64,000 bases of DNA from Bryobacterales bacterium (GTDB lineage: Bacteria; Acidobacteriota; Terriglobia; Bryobacterales; Bryobacteraceae): NCBI GenBank assembly GCA_016721425.1, contig JADKID010000011.1, positions 186,001-250,000 of the forward strand, written 5' to 3'. Position 1 is the stretch's first letter, and each line of letters opens with the position of its first letter. Positions 8,624-16,921 of the stretch are shown here, piece by piece. A program made the position numbers and the translations under genes. Under the pieces are notes generated by a model that worked only from the letters and a program-made list of their open reading frames with translations, did no database searches and was not told the origin of the DNA.

Positions 8624-9318
8624 TGGGCGGCCCGCTTCTCGTCGGAGACCACGACGCCGTCGCGCAGGGTGATGATGCGGGTGGCGCAATCGGCCAGTTC
8701 GCGATCGTGCGTGACCAGGACGAGCGTGGCGCCCTCCTGGCGGTTGAGGGAGAGGAGCAGATCGAGGATCTGGCGGCCGTTGACAGAGTCGAGATTGCCG
8801 GTGGGCTCGTCGGCGAGGAGCAGCGGCGGCTTGCGCATGAAGGCGCGGGCTAGGGCGACACGTTGCTGCTCTCCGCCGGAGAGCTGGACGGGGTAGTGAT
8901 CGTGCCGGTTCTGGAGACCGACGGTATCGAGCAGGGCCTTGGCGCGGGTGGTGAGCTCGGCGCCGGTCTCGCCGGCGAGCTCGGCGGGGAGGAGGACGTT
9001 TTCCTCGGCGGTGAGGGTGGGGATCAGTTGATAGCTTTGAAAGACGAAGCCGATCTTGCGCCCCCGAATGCCCGCCAGCGCGTCCTCGCCGAGCCGGGAG
9101 ATCTCATCCCCATCGAGCTGGATCAGGCCCGTGGTGGGCGTATCCAGGCCCGCCAGCAGGCCTAGCAGAGTCGATTTACCGGAACCGGATGCGCCCATGA
9201 TGGCGACGAATTCGCCGCGCTCGATGGTGAGATCGATCCCGCGCAGAATGTCGACTCGGTGGGTGCCGGGGTCGATGGACTTGGTGATGGCCTGCAAGGC
9301 CAGAATCGGCGTGTTCAT
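8620..9318 (-). CDS. YbbA-like ABC transporter ATPase (LolD/MacB class)
   Basis: 232 residues with a complete ABC ATPase: Walker A GASGSGKST (~42-50), Q-loop FVFQSYQL, signature LSGGEQQRVALARA, Walker B LLLADEPTGNLD and H-loop VTHD. It belongs to the LolD/MacB-type class that partners FtsX-like permeases. It is the first gene of an operon with the YbbP-like permease and gtrA. Divergent tesA lies 55 bp away, the same arrangement as ybbA-ybbP and tesA in E. coli, which supports the assignment. Confidence 0.93.
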   Translation of the reverse strand: MNTPILALQAITKSIDPGTHRVDILRGIDLTIERGEFVAIMGASGSGKSTLLGLLAGLDTPTTGLIQLDGDEISRLGEDALAGIRGRKIGFVFQSYQLIPTLTAEENVLLPAELAGETGAELTTRAKALLDTVGLQNRHDHYPVQLSGGEQQRVALARAFMRKPPLLLADEPTGNLDSVNGRQILDLLLSLNRQEGATLVLVTHDRELADCATRIITLRDGVVVSDEKRAAQ

Positions 9319-9373
9319 TCAGTGTGGCTCTGATCTTTATGATGGCAGCAGAAGGGCCGGGATACACTGAAGT

Positions 9374-10060
9374 GTGAAAATGGGCATGAATCGACGGAGC
9401 TTCCTGCTGGGCGCGGCGGCGGGGCTGGTGGGATGCGCAAAGGAAGAGAAGCGGGCGGAGCTTGCTCCGGCGCATAGTCCGGTGGCTGCGCCCGTGCCTG
9501 TGGTGGCCGATGACCGTCCGGTGATCGTGGCGTTTGGCGACAGCCTGACCGCCGGGTATGGACTGGACCCCGGACAGAGTTATGCGGACTCTTTGCAGAA
9601 AGAGCTGGACCGGCAGGGGTTGCGATTTCGCGTTGTGAATCAGGGCATCAGCGGCGATACCACGGACGGGGGCGTTTCGCGGACCGAGGCGGCGGTGGCT
9701 CTGAAGCCTAGGGTGGTGATTCTGGAGCTGGGCGCCAACGACGGGCTGCGCGGGCTGCCGCTGGAGGCGTCGCGGGCGAATCTGGCGGAGATGATCGACG
9801 CTTTTCAGAAGGCCGGGGCGAATGTGCTGCTGTGCGGCATGACACTGCCGCGCAACTACGGACCGGACTACATCCACGGGTTTGAGCGGATCTTCAGCGA
9901 GCTGGCAAAAGAGAAGAAGACGGCGCTGATGCCGTTTTTCCTGCAGGATGTGGCGACGAATCCAAAGCTGATGCAGCGTGACGCGATGCACCCGACGGCG
10001 GAGGGATGCCGCCGGGTGGCGGCGAATGTGCTGCCGTATCTGAAGCCGCTGCTGAAGTAG
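9374..10060 (+). CDS. tesA: TesA-like SGNH esterase/lysophospholipase, lipoprotein
   Basis: 228 residues. The N-terminus MNRRSFLLGAAAGLVGCAKEE combines a twin-arginine motif with a lipobox (LVGC), so it is probably a Tat-exported lipoprotein. SGNH blocks are all present: FGDSLTAGYG (block I), GISGDTT (II), LGANDGLRG (III) and DAMHPTAEG (V, catalytic Asp/His). The family hydrolyses acyl-CoA, lysophospholipid and aryl esters in the periplasm. Possible starts are GTG 9374, ATG 9380 and ATG 9386. A TACACT box at 9363-9368 sits five bases before GTG 9374, favouring a nearly leaderless mRNA. Confidence 0.92.
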   Translation: MKMGMNRRSFLLGAAAGLVGCAKEEKRAELAPAHSPVAAPVPVVADDRPVIVAFGDSLTAGYGLDPGQSYADSLQKELDRQGLRFRVVNQGISGDTTDGGVSRTEAAVALKPRVVILELGANDGLRGLPLEASRANLAEMIDAFQKAGANVLLCGMTLPRNYGPDYIHGFERIFSELAKEKKTALMPFFLQDVATNPKLMQRDAMHPTAEGCRRVAANVLPYLKPLLK

Positions 10061-10072
10061 AGGCCTCGTGAA

Positions 10073-10849
10073 TCAGTACGGCCATGCCGGCTTGCAGAAC
10101 AATCCACCGTCCACGTAGATGGTTTGCCCGGTGACAAAATCCGCCTTGGGCGACGCCAGAAACGCCACCACGTTTCCGATATCGGCGGGCACGCCAACGC
10201 GGCCCAGCGGCGTCAGCTTAGACCATGTTGCGGCATAGTCGGTCCCCGATTCGGCCTTGGTGCGCTCCACTTCCACGGAGCCCGGCGCCACGCAGTTCAC
10301 GCGGATCTGATACGGCCCCAACTCCACCGCGGCCACTTTGGTGAACTGCTCGATGCCGCCCTTGCTGGCGGTGTAGTCCACCAGATTCGGGAACGCCCAC
10401 TTGTTGCAGCCCGAGCCGATGTTGACGATCGCGCCGCCACCGGAATCCTTCATCGTGCGCCCCGCCAGTTGCGTGCCGAGAAACGCGCCCTTGAGGTTGG
10501 TATCGATCACCTTGTCCCACTCCGCCTCGGTGAGCTCCAGCAGCGGCTTCCAGGTTTGTACGCCGGCGTTGTTCACCATGACGTCCAGGCGGCCGAAGCG
10601 CTCCAGCACGGCGGCGAACATCGATTCCACATCGGCCTTCACGCCGACGTTGGCACGGATGGCGAATCCGCCGGCGCCCAAGGCCGCCAGTTCGGCCACG
10701 GTGGCCTCGGCGCCGGCCAGATCACTGTTGTAGTTCACCGCCACCTGGCAGCCCTGCCGCCCCAACTCCAGGGCAATGCCCTTGCCCACCCCTTTGCTCG
10801 CGCCGGTGACCAGCGCAAAACGCCCGTCCAGTGGTTGCCCGTTTGCCAT
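10073..10849 (-). CDS. Short-chain dehydrogenase/reductase
   Basis: 258 residues, classical SDR length. The cofactor motif TGASKGVGKG follows residue 13, NNAG is at ~90, and the catalytic residues are Ser in NIGSGCNKW and Tyr/Lys in YTASKGG. The C-terminus FVTGQTIYVDGG is typical of FabG/glucose-dehydrogenase-like members. An Asn at NYNSD after the second strand suggests NADP(H) use, but the substrate is unknown. Start ATG 10849 begins MANGQPLDGRFALVTG; an upstream in-frame extension lacks support. It follows a small secreted protein gene by 10 bp on the same strand and is convergent with tesA. Confidence 0.9.
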   Translation of the reverse strand: MANGQPLDGRFALVTGASKGVGKGIALELGRQGCQVAVNYNSDLAGAEATVAELAALGAGGFAIRANVGVKADVESMFAAVLERFGRLDVMVNNAGVQTWKPLLELTEAEWDKVIDTNLKGAFLGTQLAGRTMKDSGGGAIVNIGSGCNKWAFPNLVDYTASKGGIEQFTKVAAVELGPYQIRVNCVAPGSVEVERTKAESGTDYAATWSKLTPLGRVGVPADIGNVVAFLASPKADFVTGQTIYVDGGLFCKPAWPY

Positions 10850-10859
10850 GAGATCCAGT

Positions 10860-11249
10860 TTACTTCCCTTTCTTCGCGGCCGGCCCCTCCACGGCCAGAT
10901 ACGGCGCCAGGCCGGGCGCGGCCGGGCCATCGAACGCGGCGCCCTCCACCACCAACGGACGGAGCGCCTCCCGGCCAGGCACGACAACGCTGATCCAGCC
11001 CTGTTCCAGCACCGTCACCGGCGCGGCGCGTCCGTTCACCTTGATCCGTTTCGGCGGCGGCGCGGCCTGCCTCAAGTGGAGCAGCAGGGTGGCGCGTGCG
11101 ACGTCCATGCCTGCCACGACGCCGGTGCGAAAAGTCAGCGTGGCGCGCCCGCCGTGCGCGGACGCGCCAGTACACTCTAAAACGGCTGTTTGCGCCGCCG
11201 CCCAAGCGGCCAGCAAAGTCATGATTCCAATGCACCTGCGAACTGTCAC
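10860..11249 (-). CDS. Small secreted protein of unknown function
   Basis: 129 residues from GTG 11249. MTVRRCIGIMTLLAAWAAAQ is a plausible signal peptide; starting at the ATG 11222 would leave too short a signal sequence, so the GTG is preferred. The mature part is rich in beta-strand patterns (ATLTFRTGVVAG, RIKVNGRAAPVTVLEQGW) and ends in a lysine tail (AAKKGK). I recognise no family. It precedes the SDR gene by 10 bp and is divergent from speA. Confidence 0.5.
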   Translation of the reverse strand: MTVRRCIGIMTLLAAWAAAQTAVLECTGASAHGGRATLTFRTGVVAGMDVARATLLLHLRQAAPPPKRIKVNGRAAPVTVLEQGWISVVVPGREALRPLVVEGAAFDGPAAPGLAPYLAVEGPAAKKGK

Positions 11250-11316
11250 TAAAATCAGGTTGCCCCCTCAGACATTTTTATTCACACTTGGAAGTTCGGG
11301 AGGCCGTCGAAACAAC

Positions 11317-13263
11317 TTGAATTTGAAATTGCCTGAGCCGCTAGCAGTGCGCGAACCCTCGGACCGTTGGACCGTCGCCAACGCCAAGGAGCTATACGAC
11401 GTGGACCGTTGGGGCAAAGGCTACTTCTCCATCAGCGAAAAGGGGCACATCCTCGTGCACCCCACGGCCGACCCGGCGCGTTTCGTCGACATCAAAAAGC
11501 TGATTGACACTCTGGTGCTGCGCGGCATCGATCCGCCCATCCTCCTACGCTTCCCTGAGATTCTCGGCCATCAGCTCGAAGAGATGAAGAACGTCTTTGC
11601 CAACGCCATCTCTGAACACAACTACCAGGGAAAATACCGCTGTGTCTACCCCATCAAGGTGAACCAGCAGCGGCAGGTGGTGGAGGAGATCTATCGCTAC
11701 GGGCGGCAGTATGGGTTTGGCCTGGAGGCGGGCTCCAAGCCGGAGCTGCTGGCCGTACTCGCCATCGCCGACAACGCCACACCCATTGTCTGCAACGGGT
11801 TCAAGGACGACGAGTACATCGAGATGTGCATGCTGGGCCGCAAGATCGGCCGCGACATCACGCCGATTGTGGAGAAGTTCACTGAGCTGGAGTTGATCCT
11901 GAGGCACTCCGCCGCCATCGGCGTGCGGCCCTCCATCGGTATCCGGGTCAAGCTGGCCAGCCGCGGCGCCGGCCGCTGGAAGAGCTCCGGCGGCTATCGT
12001 TCCAAGTTTGGCCTGACTGTGACCGAAGCCGTGCGCGCGCTGGAGATGCTGAAGGCCGCCGGCATGGAGGATTGCCTCAAGCTGCTGCATTTCCACCTGG
12101 GCAGCCAGATCACCAACATCCGCCACATCAAGGCCGCCGTCATTGAGGCCGCCCGCGTGTATGTCGATCTCAAGAAGCAGGGCGCGGGCCTGGAGTTCCT
12201 CGATGTCGGCGGCGGGCTCGGGATTGATTACGACGGCTCGCAGACCGATTTCGAATCCAGCGTCAACTACACGCTGCAGGAGTATGCGAACGACGTCGTC
12301 TATCACGTGCAGAACGTCTGCGACGAGGCCGAGGTGCAGCATCCCACGATCCTGACGGAGAGCGGCCGCGCTATCGCTGCCTATCACAGCGTCCTCGTCT
12401 TCAACGTTCTGGGCGTCAGCGGATTTGGGGAAGAGGAGGTGCCCGTCGAATTGCCGGAGGATTGCGAGCAGCCGCTCATCGACCTGATGGAGACCTTCCG
12501 CACGCTCAGCGTCAAAAACATGCTGGAAGGCTTCCACGATGCGCAGCAGGCGCTGGATTCCGCCCTCAACCTCTTCAGCCTGGGCTATCTGCCGCTGAAG
12601 CAGCGCTGCCTGGCCGAGAATCTCTACTGGCTCACCTGCCGCCGCGTGCTCACCATGGCGAAGGGGATCGATGTGTTCCCGGAGGAACTGGAAGGGCTGG
12701 AGAGCATGCTCTCCGATACCTACTTCTGCAACTTCTCGCTCTTTCAGAGCATGCCCGATAGCTGGGCAGTGAAGCAGTTGTTCCCCATCATGCCCATCCA
12801 CCGTCTGGAGCAGCAGCCCACGCGCAACGCCGTGCTGGGCGACATCTCCTGCGATAGCGACGGCAAGGTGGATCAGTTCATCGATCGGCGCGACGTCAAG
12901 AAGACTCTCCCGCTGCATCCGTTCAACGGCGAGGCTTACTACCTGGCGACGTTCCTGGTGGGCGCCTATCAGGAGATCCTGGGTGACCTGCACAATCTGC
13001 TGGGTGACACCCATGCCGTGCACGTCCGCGTCAATGATCAGAATAGGGCGATTCTGGAAGCGGTGATCAAGGGCGACACCGTGAAGGAAGTGCTGGATTA
13101 CGTCCAGTTCAGCGCCGGGCATCTGTTGGAGCAGTTCCGCCTGGATGTGGAGGCCGCCGTGCTCGCCGGCAAGATCGGGTACGAGGAATCAGGACGCCTG
13201 CTCAAGTTCTACGAGGAAGGGCTCTACGGCTACACCTACCTGGAAGAGGCTCACAAAGCATAA
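11317..13263 (+). CDS. speA: Biosynthetic arginine decarboxylase
   Basis: About 648 residues, the usual SpeA length; decarboxylates arginine to agmatine for polyamine synthesis. It begins with the SpeA hallmark WTVANAKELYDVDRWG, has the PLP lysine in YPIKVNQQRQV, the alanine-racemase-like barrel with HFHLGSQI and the glycine-rich FLDVGGGLGIDYDG, and the C-terminal helical domain (LHNLLGDTHAVHV). No ATG fits well: TTG 11317 lies 13 bases after GGGAGG (11298-11303), while ATG 11230 would start inside the divergent gene. The exact start is therefore uncertain. It ends at a strong hairpin terminator. Confidence 0.93.
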   Translation: MNLKLPEPLAVREPSDRWTVANAKELYDVDRWGKGYFSISEKGHILVHPTADPARFVDIKKLIDTLVLRGIDPPILLRFPEILGHQLEEMKNVFANAISEHNYQGKYRCVYPIKVNQQRQVVEEIYRYGRQYGFGLEAGSKPELLAVLAIADNATPIVCNGFKDDEYIEMCMLGRKIGRDITPIVEKFTELELILRHSAAIGVRPSIGIRVKLASRGAGRWKSSGGYRSKFGLTVTEAVRALEMLKAAGMEDCLKLLHFHLGSQITNIRHIKAAVIEAARVYVDLKKQGAGLEFLDVGGGLGIDYDGSQTDFESSVNYTLQEYANDVVYHVQNVCDEAEVQHPTILTESGRAIAAYHSVLVFNVLGVSGFGEEEVPVELPEDCEQPLIDLMETFRTLSVKNMLEGFHDAQQALDSALNLFSLGYLPLKQRCLAENLYWLTCRRVLTMAKGIDVFPEELEGLESMLSDTYFCNFSLFQSMPDSWAVKQLFPIMPIHRLEQQPTRNAVLGDISCDSDGKVDQFIDRRDVKKTLPLHPFNGEAYYLATFLVGAYQEILGDLHNLLGDTHAVHVRVNDQNRAILEAVIKGDTVKEVLDYVQFSAGHLLEQFRLDVEAAVLAGKIGYEESGRLLKFYEEGLYGYTYLEEAHKA

Positions 13264-13265
13264 AA

Positions 13266-13297
13266 AGGGGACGGGCCTTTCGACCCGTCCCTTGTTT
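13266..13297 (+). terminator. Rho-independent terminator after speA
   Basis: Perfect 8-bp stem GGGACGGG (13268-13275) and CCCGTCCC (13284-13291) with an 8-nt loop. It is flanked by an A-run on the left and by CTTGTTTC on the right. It lies 5 bp after the speA stop, between two convergent genes, so it may stop transcription from both sides. Confidence 0.85.
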
Positions 13298-13319
13298 CGA
13301 ACCAGTTTGGGGAGGAGGA

Positions 13320-14264
13320 CTACTCCTTCGCCTCTTTGATCTTCCTGTTGAACATCACGTTGCCGCCGCCCTCTTCTACCTTGTAGTCCGCCGGCACTTC
13401 GAACAGGTTGCGCGGCTGATCGGCCTGGACGATCTTGGTCAGCCGGTAGTTGGTTTCTCCAAACCGCGGATCGGTGTGCTTGCGCAGCACGTCCAGCCCC
13501 AGTTTGGCCGAGACCCAGCGCTCCGTCACGCTCACCAGCGGCCGCTCGTTGCCCATCGCGCCGGCAGGAATGGTGGCTGTTACCCGCGTGCCCTCGCACT
13601 CGACGCCCTCGATGGTCTGTTTGCCGAGCGACTCCCTTTTCACGTCAGGAGCGGTGGCGCCGTCTTCCATGATGTTGAGATGGACACCCTCTCGCATCAC
13701 CGCCGGACCGGCGATCATCACGTCGTGGTTGACCGTCGCCGTGGACGTTGCGCTGGAGCCAACCGGCCCGGTGTGCCGCATCTCCACTCGTACTTCCCTC
13801 TGCCCGCCTGATTTGTGCGTCATCGCGATCTTGGGCATCGACATCTTTGTGGCTGTCTTGCGGTTGTTGTCCAGCATGAAGTGCTCGCCGCTCACCGGAT
13901 CGTTAATCGAGGTGATGGAGGGCGCCTTGCCATCCGGCACCAGCGGGCCCAGCGTGTTGAAGTTGTTCTCCATACGCGTGCGGCCCTCGGCATCGCGGTA
14001 CATCCTGCTGCTGTGCTTTTCGACGATGCGGTTGCCGTCCGACAGCGTCTGGATGGTCTCGTTCGTCGCCTCCGCGGCGTAGGGAGCCCCCTTCACCGGA
14101 CCCGCGTCGAACTGCATGAAGCGGACGGTTTGAGCCGGCGAACTCGCGACTCCCCCGGCGTTGTCGCTCATCACCACAAAGCGCTGCTCGACGACCTTCT
14201 TCTCCTGCGCCGTCGCGGTCAAGCCGAGAACGGCCAAGCCAACGACAATCGGTTTCATGTTCAT
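13320..14264 (-). CDS. Secreted protein downstream of ECF sigma/anti-sigma pair
   Basis: 314 residues. Residues 1-19 are a signal peptide (MNMKPIVVGLAVLGLTATAQ). The rest is a beta-rich domain with segments such as YRDAEGRTRMENNF, DPVSGEHFMLDNNRKTATKM and GVECEGTRVTATIPAG near the C-terminus. I do not recognise a named family. ATG 14264 is preceded by AAGGAGAG with 9-nt spacing and lies 6 bp after the anti-sigma stop, so it is the third gene of the ECF operon. It may be part of what the sigma factor controls. Confidence 0.75.
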   Translation of the reverse strand: MNMKPIVVGLAVLGLTATAQEKKVVEQRFVVMSDNAGGVASSPAQTVRFMQFDAGPVKGAPYAAEATNETIQTLSDGNRIVEKHSSRMYRDAEGRTRMENNFNTLGPLVPDGKAPSITSINDPVSGEHFMLDNNRKTATKMSMPKIAMTHKSGGQREVRVEMRHTGPVGSSATSTATVNHDVMIAGPAVMREGVHLNIMEDGATAPDVKRESLGKQTIEGVECEGTRVTATIPAGAMGNERPLVSVTERWVSAKLGLDVLRKHTDPRFGETNYRLTKIVQADQPRNLFEVPADYKVEEGGGNVMFNRKIKEAKE

Positions 14265-14270
14265 TGTGAA

Positions 14271-14837
14271 TTACTCTCCTTTTACGATCTGTGTAGTACG
14301 AACGAGTCGGATGGCCCGCGCCAAGCCATCATCACCCAGAAAAACCTCAGCCTTCATCGGTCCGGTACTTGCCAAGCCAAACAGCCGGGCGGTTTCCGGG
14401 CCAACATCCATATAAACCATGTGACCCTGTCGAGCCTCTGGAATTCCGGGGTGGATGTACCACGGAGTCAATGGGCTCAACTGGTTAGCGGGTCGAGGTG
14501 CGGTGTAGGTGGCAGGCCGCGTGGCCCGCACCGGAACAGCCGCCGGTGCCTGCGCCATGACAGGAGGGACCGCGGCCGGCGCTTCCACTACTTGCGTCGG
14601 AGTGTCTGTGTTAGCTGGTGCCAGAGGTGCGCCCGGCTTGGGCATGCCCAGCCAAACGCCCATCGCCAATGCCGCTACCGCCACCGCAGGCCACCACTTC
14701 AGCGCCAGCGTCTTTCGCTGTCGGCGTCGCATCTCGTTCAACAGATTGGACTTCACTCGCGGAGCGGCCTGCGCGCCGCCCGTCTCCATCGATAACGCCC
14801 GCAAAGCGTTCCGAAGATTTTCGTTTCCGTCGCTCAT
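14271..14837 (-). CDS. Putative membrane anti-sigma factor
   Basis: 188 residues. An N-terminal ~55-residue soluble part (MSDGNENLRNALRAL...) is followed by one transmembrane helix (WWPAVAVAALAMGVWLGM) and a proline/alanine-rich periplasmic region. The end of the protein (ARLFGLASTGPMKAEVFLG) looks folded. No zinc-binding HxxxCxxC motif is seen, so the anti-sigma role rests on position and topology. ATG 14837 overlaps the ECF stop as ATGA; an ATG nine bases upstream is less likely. Confidence 0.7.
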   Translation of the reverse strand: MSDGNENLRNALRALSMETGGAQAAPRVKSNLLNEMRRRQRKTLALKWWPAVAVAALAMGVWLGMPKPGAPLAPANTDTPTQVVEAPAAVPPVMAQAPAAVPVRATRPATYTAPRPANQLSPLTPWYIHPGIPEARQGHMVYMDVGPETARLFGLASTGPMKAEVFLGDDGLARAIRLVRTTQIVKGE

Positions 14838-15388
14838 GCCCGGCACCTCTCTTCGCTCAGCTTTTCCACCAGAATGGCCCGCGCCCGATGCAGCCTGGAG
14901 CGCACCGTGCCCACAGCCACGCCCAACATCTCCGCCACCTCCGCGTAGCTCAGCTCTTCCATCTCGCAGAGCACTACCGCCTCCCGGTAGTGTGCCGGAA
15001 GGCTGGCTAGCGCTAAGCGGACGCGCTCCACCTGCTCGGCCTGCTCCAGACCGTCGAGCGGATTGGCGTCCGTCGCAGGAGCGTCGTCTTCCAGTTCGTC
15101 CATCGTCGGCGAGCCCAGCTGCCGGAATAGCAGATGTCTCGCCATTCCATACAGATAGCTCGAAAGCGCGCCGGCCTGCGGATCGAAGCCCCGGGCTCCG
15201 CGGATCACAGCCAAGAAGACCTCTTGCACGACATCATCGGCGATCTCCGGCGATCCCGACATCCGTAGTGCGTATCGGTAAACCCGTGCCTGGTGCCGCT
15301 CGTACAGCAACTCAAACGCTGCTGCCTCGCCGGCCTGCACCCGGCGCAACAGAGCGTGTTCATTCAAGCTGGCGATGGTTCCCTGCAA
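14834..15388 (-). CDS. ECF-type RNA polymerase sigma factor
   Basis: 184 residues from TTG 15388. Region 2 contains AFELLYERHQARVYRYALRM with DIVQ-like DDVVQEVFLAV; region 4 contains LPAHYREAVVLCEMEELSYA and a helix-turn-helix EVAEMLGVAVGTVRSRLHRAR. TTG 15388 has CGGAGA just upstream; TTG 15367 is a second possibility. No ATG is available in frame near the domain. It is coupled by a 4-bp ATGA overlap to the anti-sigma gene and lies just downstream of an ECF-like promoter, suggesting autoregulation. Confidence 0.92.
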   Translation of the reverse strand: MQGTIASLNEHALLRRVQAGEAAAFELLYERHQARVYRYALRMSGSPEIADDVVQEVFLAVIRGARGFDPQAGALSSYLYGMARHLLFRQLGSPTMDELEDDAPATDANPLDGLEQAEQVERVRLALASLPAHYREAVVLCEMEELSYAEVAEMLGVAVGTVRSRLHRARAILVEKLSEERCRA

Positions 15389-15398
15389 CTGGTCTCCG

Positions 15399-15431
15399 AT
15401 TGTAATTGACGCGCGACCCCGAAAAGGTTCC
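15399..15431 (-). promoter_or_regulatory. ECF-like promoter and overlapping TACAAT box
   Basis: On the minus strand, GGAACC TTTTC (15421-15431) is followed 14 bases after GGAACCT by GTCAA (15406-15410). This resembles the -35/-10 pattern of ECF-dependent promoters (E. coli RpoE: GGAACTT, ~15 nt, GTCTAA). A housekeeping-like TACAAT (15399-15404) follows immediately. Both would give mRNA starting just before the TTG start of the ECF gene. Autoregulation is inferred. Confidence 0.5.
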
Positions 15432-15945
15432 AAAATATTGCCGTCGACAAGATGTTGTATTAATGCTACTTCGTCGGCCGAATGCCGGCCGGCATGAAGA
15501 GGGCAGATCCACAACGCTCGGTCCTCGGCCGCGGGCCTCAGGCCTGCACGGGCTGGGCATCAACTATCAAACGTCGGCTACATCGAGCGGGGAGTACAAT
15601 CCCAGCCTCGACCTCGCTTCGCATCGCGAGCCTGCGAGATGGTGTTCGGAAGCCGGCGAGCGAAGACCTGACCGGGGCGTTGCGGTTGCTTGGGCCTGGG
15701 CTGGCTGGGCCTGCGGCAGCCTTTCGGTGCTCTCTGGGGTGGCCTCGCTCCGATGAACGAGGCGCCTGTCGATGAGCGCCAATGGCGTTGCGGGCCGAAG
15801 CCTGCGCCTACCGGGTTCTCGCCTGCTGCGGGATTCGGTGGCGGTGCGCCAGCGGCTTGCTCGGACAGAACCGCTTGGTGGCTGGTGCTGTTGTCGGCCT
15901 CGGCGTTCTCGCCTGGCGCGAACCTGATACCCCATCGGACGAAGC
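15432..15945. other. GC-rich intergenic block with several hairpins
   Basis: A 514-bp gap between the ECF promoter and trmJ with no convincing gene: the open frames here are short, lack ribosome binding sites and give low-complexity Arg/Pro/Ala peptides. Several inverted repeats are visible, for example CCTCG...CGAGG (around 15747-15766) and AGCGG...CCGCT (around 15852-15876). It may hold a structured RNA, a dispersed repeat or a decayed gene. It does not contain the conserved core of RNase P RNA or tmRNA. Confidence 0.35.
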
Positions 15946-16674
15946 ATGAACCTGGACCGCAACGCCCGCCTGAAGGTTGTCCTCATCGACACCCGCAATC
16001 CGCTGAACATCGGCGCCTCGGCCCGTGCCATGAGCAACTTCGGGTTTTTTGACCTGCGGCTGGTACATCCCTATGATGTCGCCTTCCGTGAGGCGGTGAG
16101 CGCGGTGGGCGCCAGCGAGCTTCTGCGCAACGCCCCGGTTTATACCACCGTGGCAGAGGCCGTGGCCGATTGCTCCCTCGTGGTTGGCGCCACGGGTTTG
16201 GGCCACCGCCAGCTCCAGCACCCGCTGCATCGCCTGGAGAAGGCCGGCCGGCTGCTGCGCCGCCACATGGAATCCGCCAACGTGGCACTGCTGTTCGGCA
16301 GCGAGAAGTTTGGCCTGGCCAACAACGATGTCAGCCACTGCCACTGGCTGCTGCACATTCCCACACGCCCGGCGCACGATTCCATGAATCTTGCCCAGGC
16401 GGTGGCGGTCTGCCTCTATGAGCTGATCCGGCAGCCCTCCACAGCGCGCCACTGGCCGGAAGCGGCGGAGCTCGCGCCCGGGGAAGAGGTGGAGCGCTTC
16501 ACAGTCCTGCTGGAGGAGTTGCTGCAGCACTCCGGCTATACCGATTACGGCCAGGCGAAGAATGGCGAGGATAAGACCCACCGCCTGGTGCGCCGGCTCC
16601 AGATGCGCTCACGCGACGCGGCAGTCTGGACGGGCATGCTGCGCCAGATTCTGTGGAAACTGAAGCATCCCTGA
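15946..16674 (+). CDS. trmJ: SPOUT RNA methyltransferase, TrmJ-like
   Basis: 242 residues. The SpoU/TrmH fold is clear: VVLIDTRNPLNIGASARAMSNFG (motif 1, split here as VVLIDTRNPLNIGASA and RAMSNFG), LLFGSEKFGLANND (motif 2) and IPTRPAHDSMNLAQAVAVCL (motif 3, knotted SAM site). The C-terminal extension of ~80 residues is typical of TrmJ, which 2'-O-methylates position 32 of tRNAs. TrmJ rather than TrmH is chosen on length and N-terminal placement of the domain. The next small gene starts 25 bp downstream. Confidence 0.88.
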   Translation: MNLDRNARLKVVLIDTRNPLNIGASARAMSNFGFFDLRLVHPYDVAFREAVSAVGASELLRNAPVYTTVAEAVADCSLVVGATGLGHRQLQHPLHRLEKAGRLLRRHMESANVALLFGSEKFGLANNDVSHCHWLLHIPTRPAHDSMNLAQAVAVCLYELIRQPSTARHWPEAAELAPGEEVERFTVLLEELLQHSGYTDYGQAKNGEDKTHRLVRRLQMRSRDAAVWTGMLRQILWKLKHP

Positions 16675-16699
16675 TGCGAATGGTATCCTGGCAAGTGCA

Positions 16700-16921
16700 A
16701 TGACCAAGGTGGAAGCACGGTACGAGTTCACGGCGCCCTTCTCCGATAGCTGGCTGGCGGCTATTGAGGCGCTTCATGGCGTCTACGGGATGCAGGCAGT
16801 GAAACTGACCCCGAAGATGGACGGCTTGATCATCCTCTACGATGCTTCCCGGCTCAAGTTGACAGATGTGGAGAACCGGCTGCAGCGCTGCGGCCTGCCG
16901 GTGCGCTTCGTCGCGGACTAG
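16700..16921 (+). CDS. Small protein of unknown function (73 aa)
   Basis: 73 residues with a compact alpha/beta pattern: YEFTAPFSDSWLAAIEALHG, then VKLTPKMDGLIILYDASRL and LTDVENRLQRCGLPVRFV. The alternating strand-helix-strand-strand-helix-strand order is like a ferredoxin-like fold, possibly a small ligand-binding or heavy-metal-associated-like domain without the CxxC motif. The ATG lies ten bases after TATCCT (16684-16689), so it may have its own near-leaderless promoter. The 3' end overlaps the dehydrogenase gene by 4 bp. Confidence 0.65.
   Translation: MTKVEARYEFTAPFSDSWLAAIEALHGVYGMQAVKLTPKMDGLIILYDASRLKLTDVENRLQRCGLPVRFVAD

Noticed and set aside
5990..8896. 968-codon open frame on the plus strand
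   Set aside because: It is the antisense of the YbbP/YbbA genes; the product is a low-complexity Gly/Asp/Glu/Gln/His string with no domain, a usual by-product of GC-rich coding DNA.
11545..13122. 525-codon open frame antisense to speA
   Set aside because: speA carries a full set of family motifs on the other strand; the antisense product has none.
15432..15945. RNase P RNA or tmRNA in the large gap
   Set aside because: The conserved core strings of either RNA (for example GAGGAAAGTCCGGGC) are absent.
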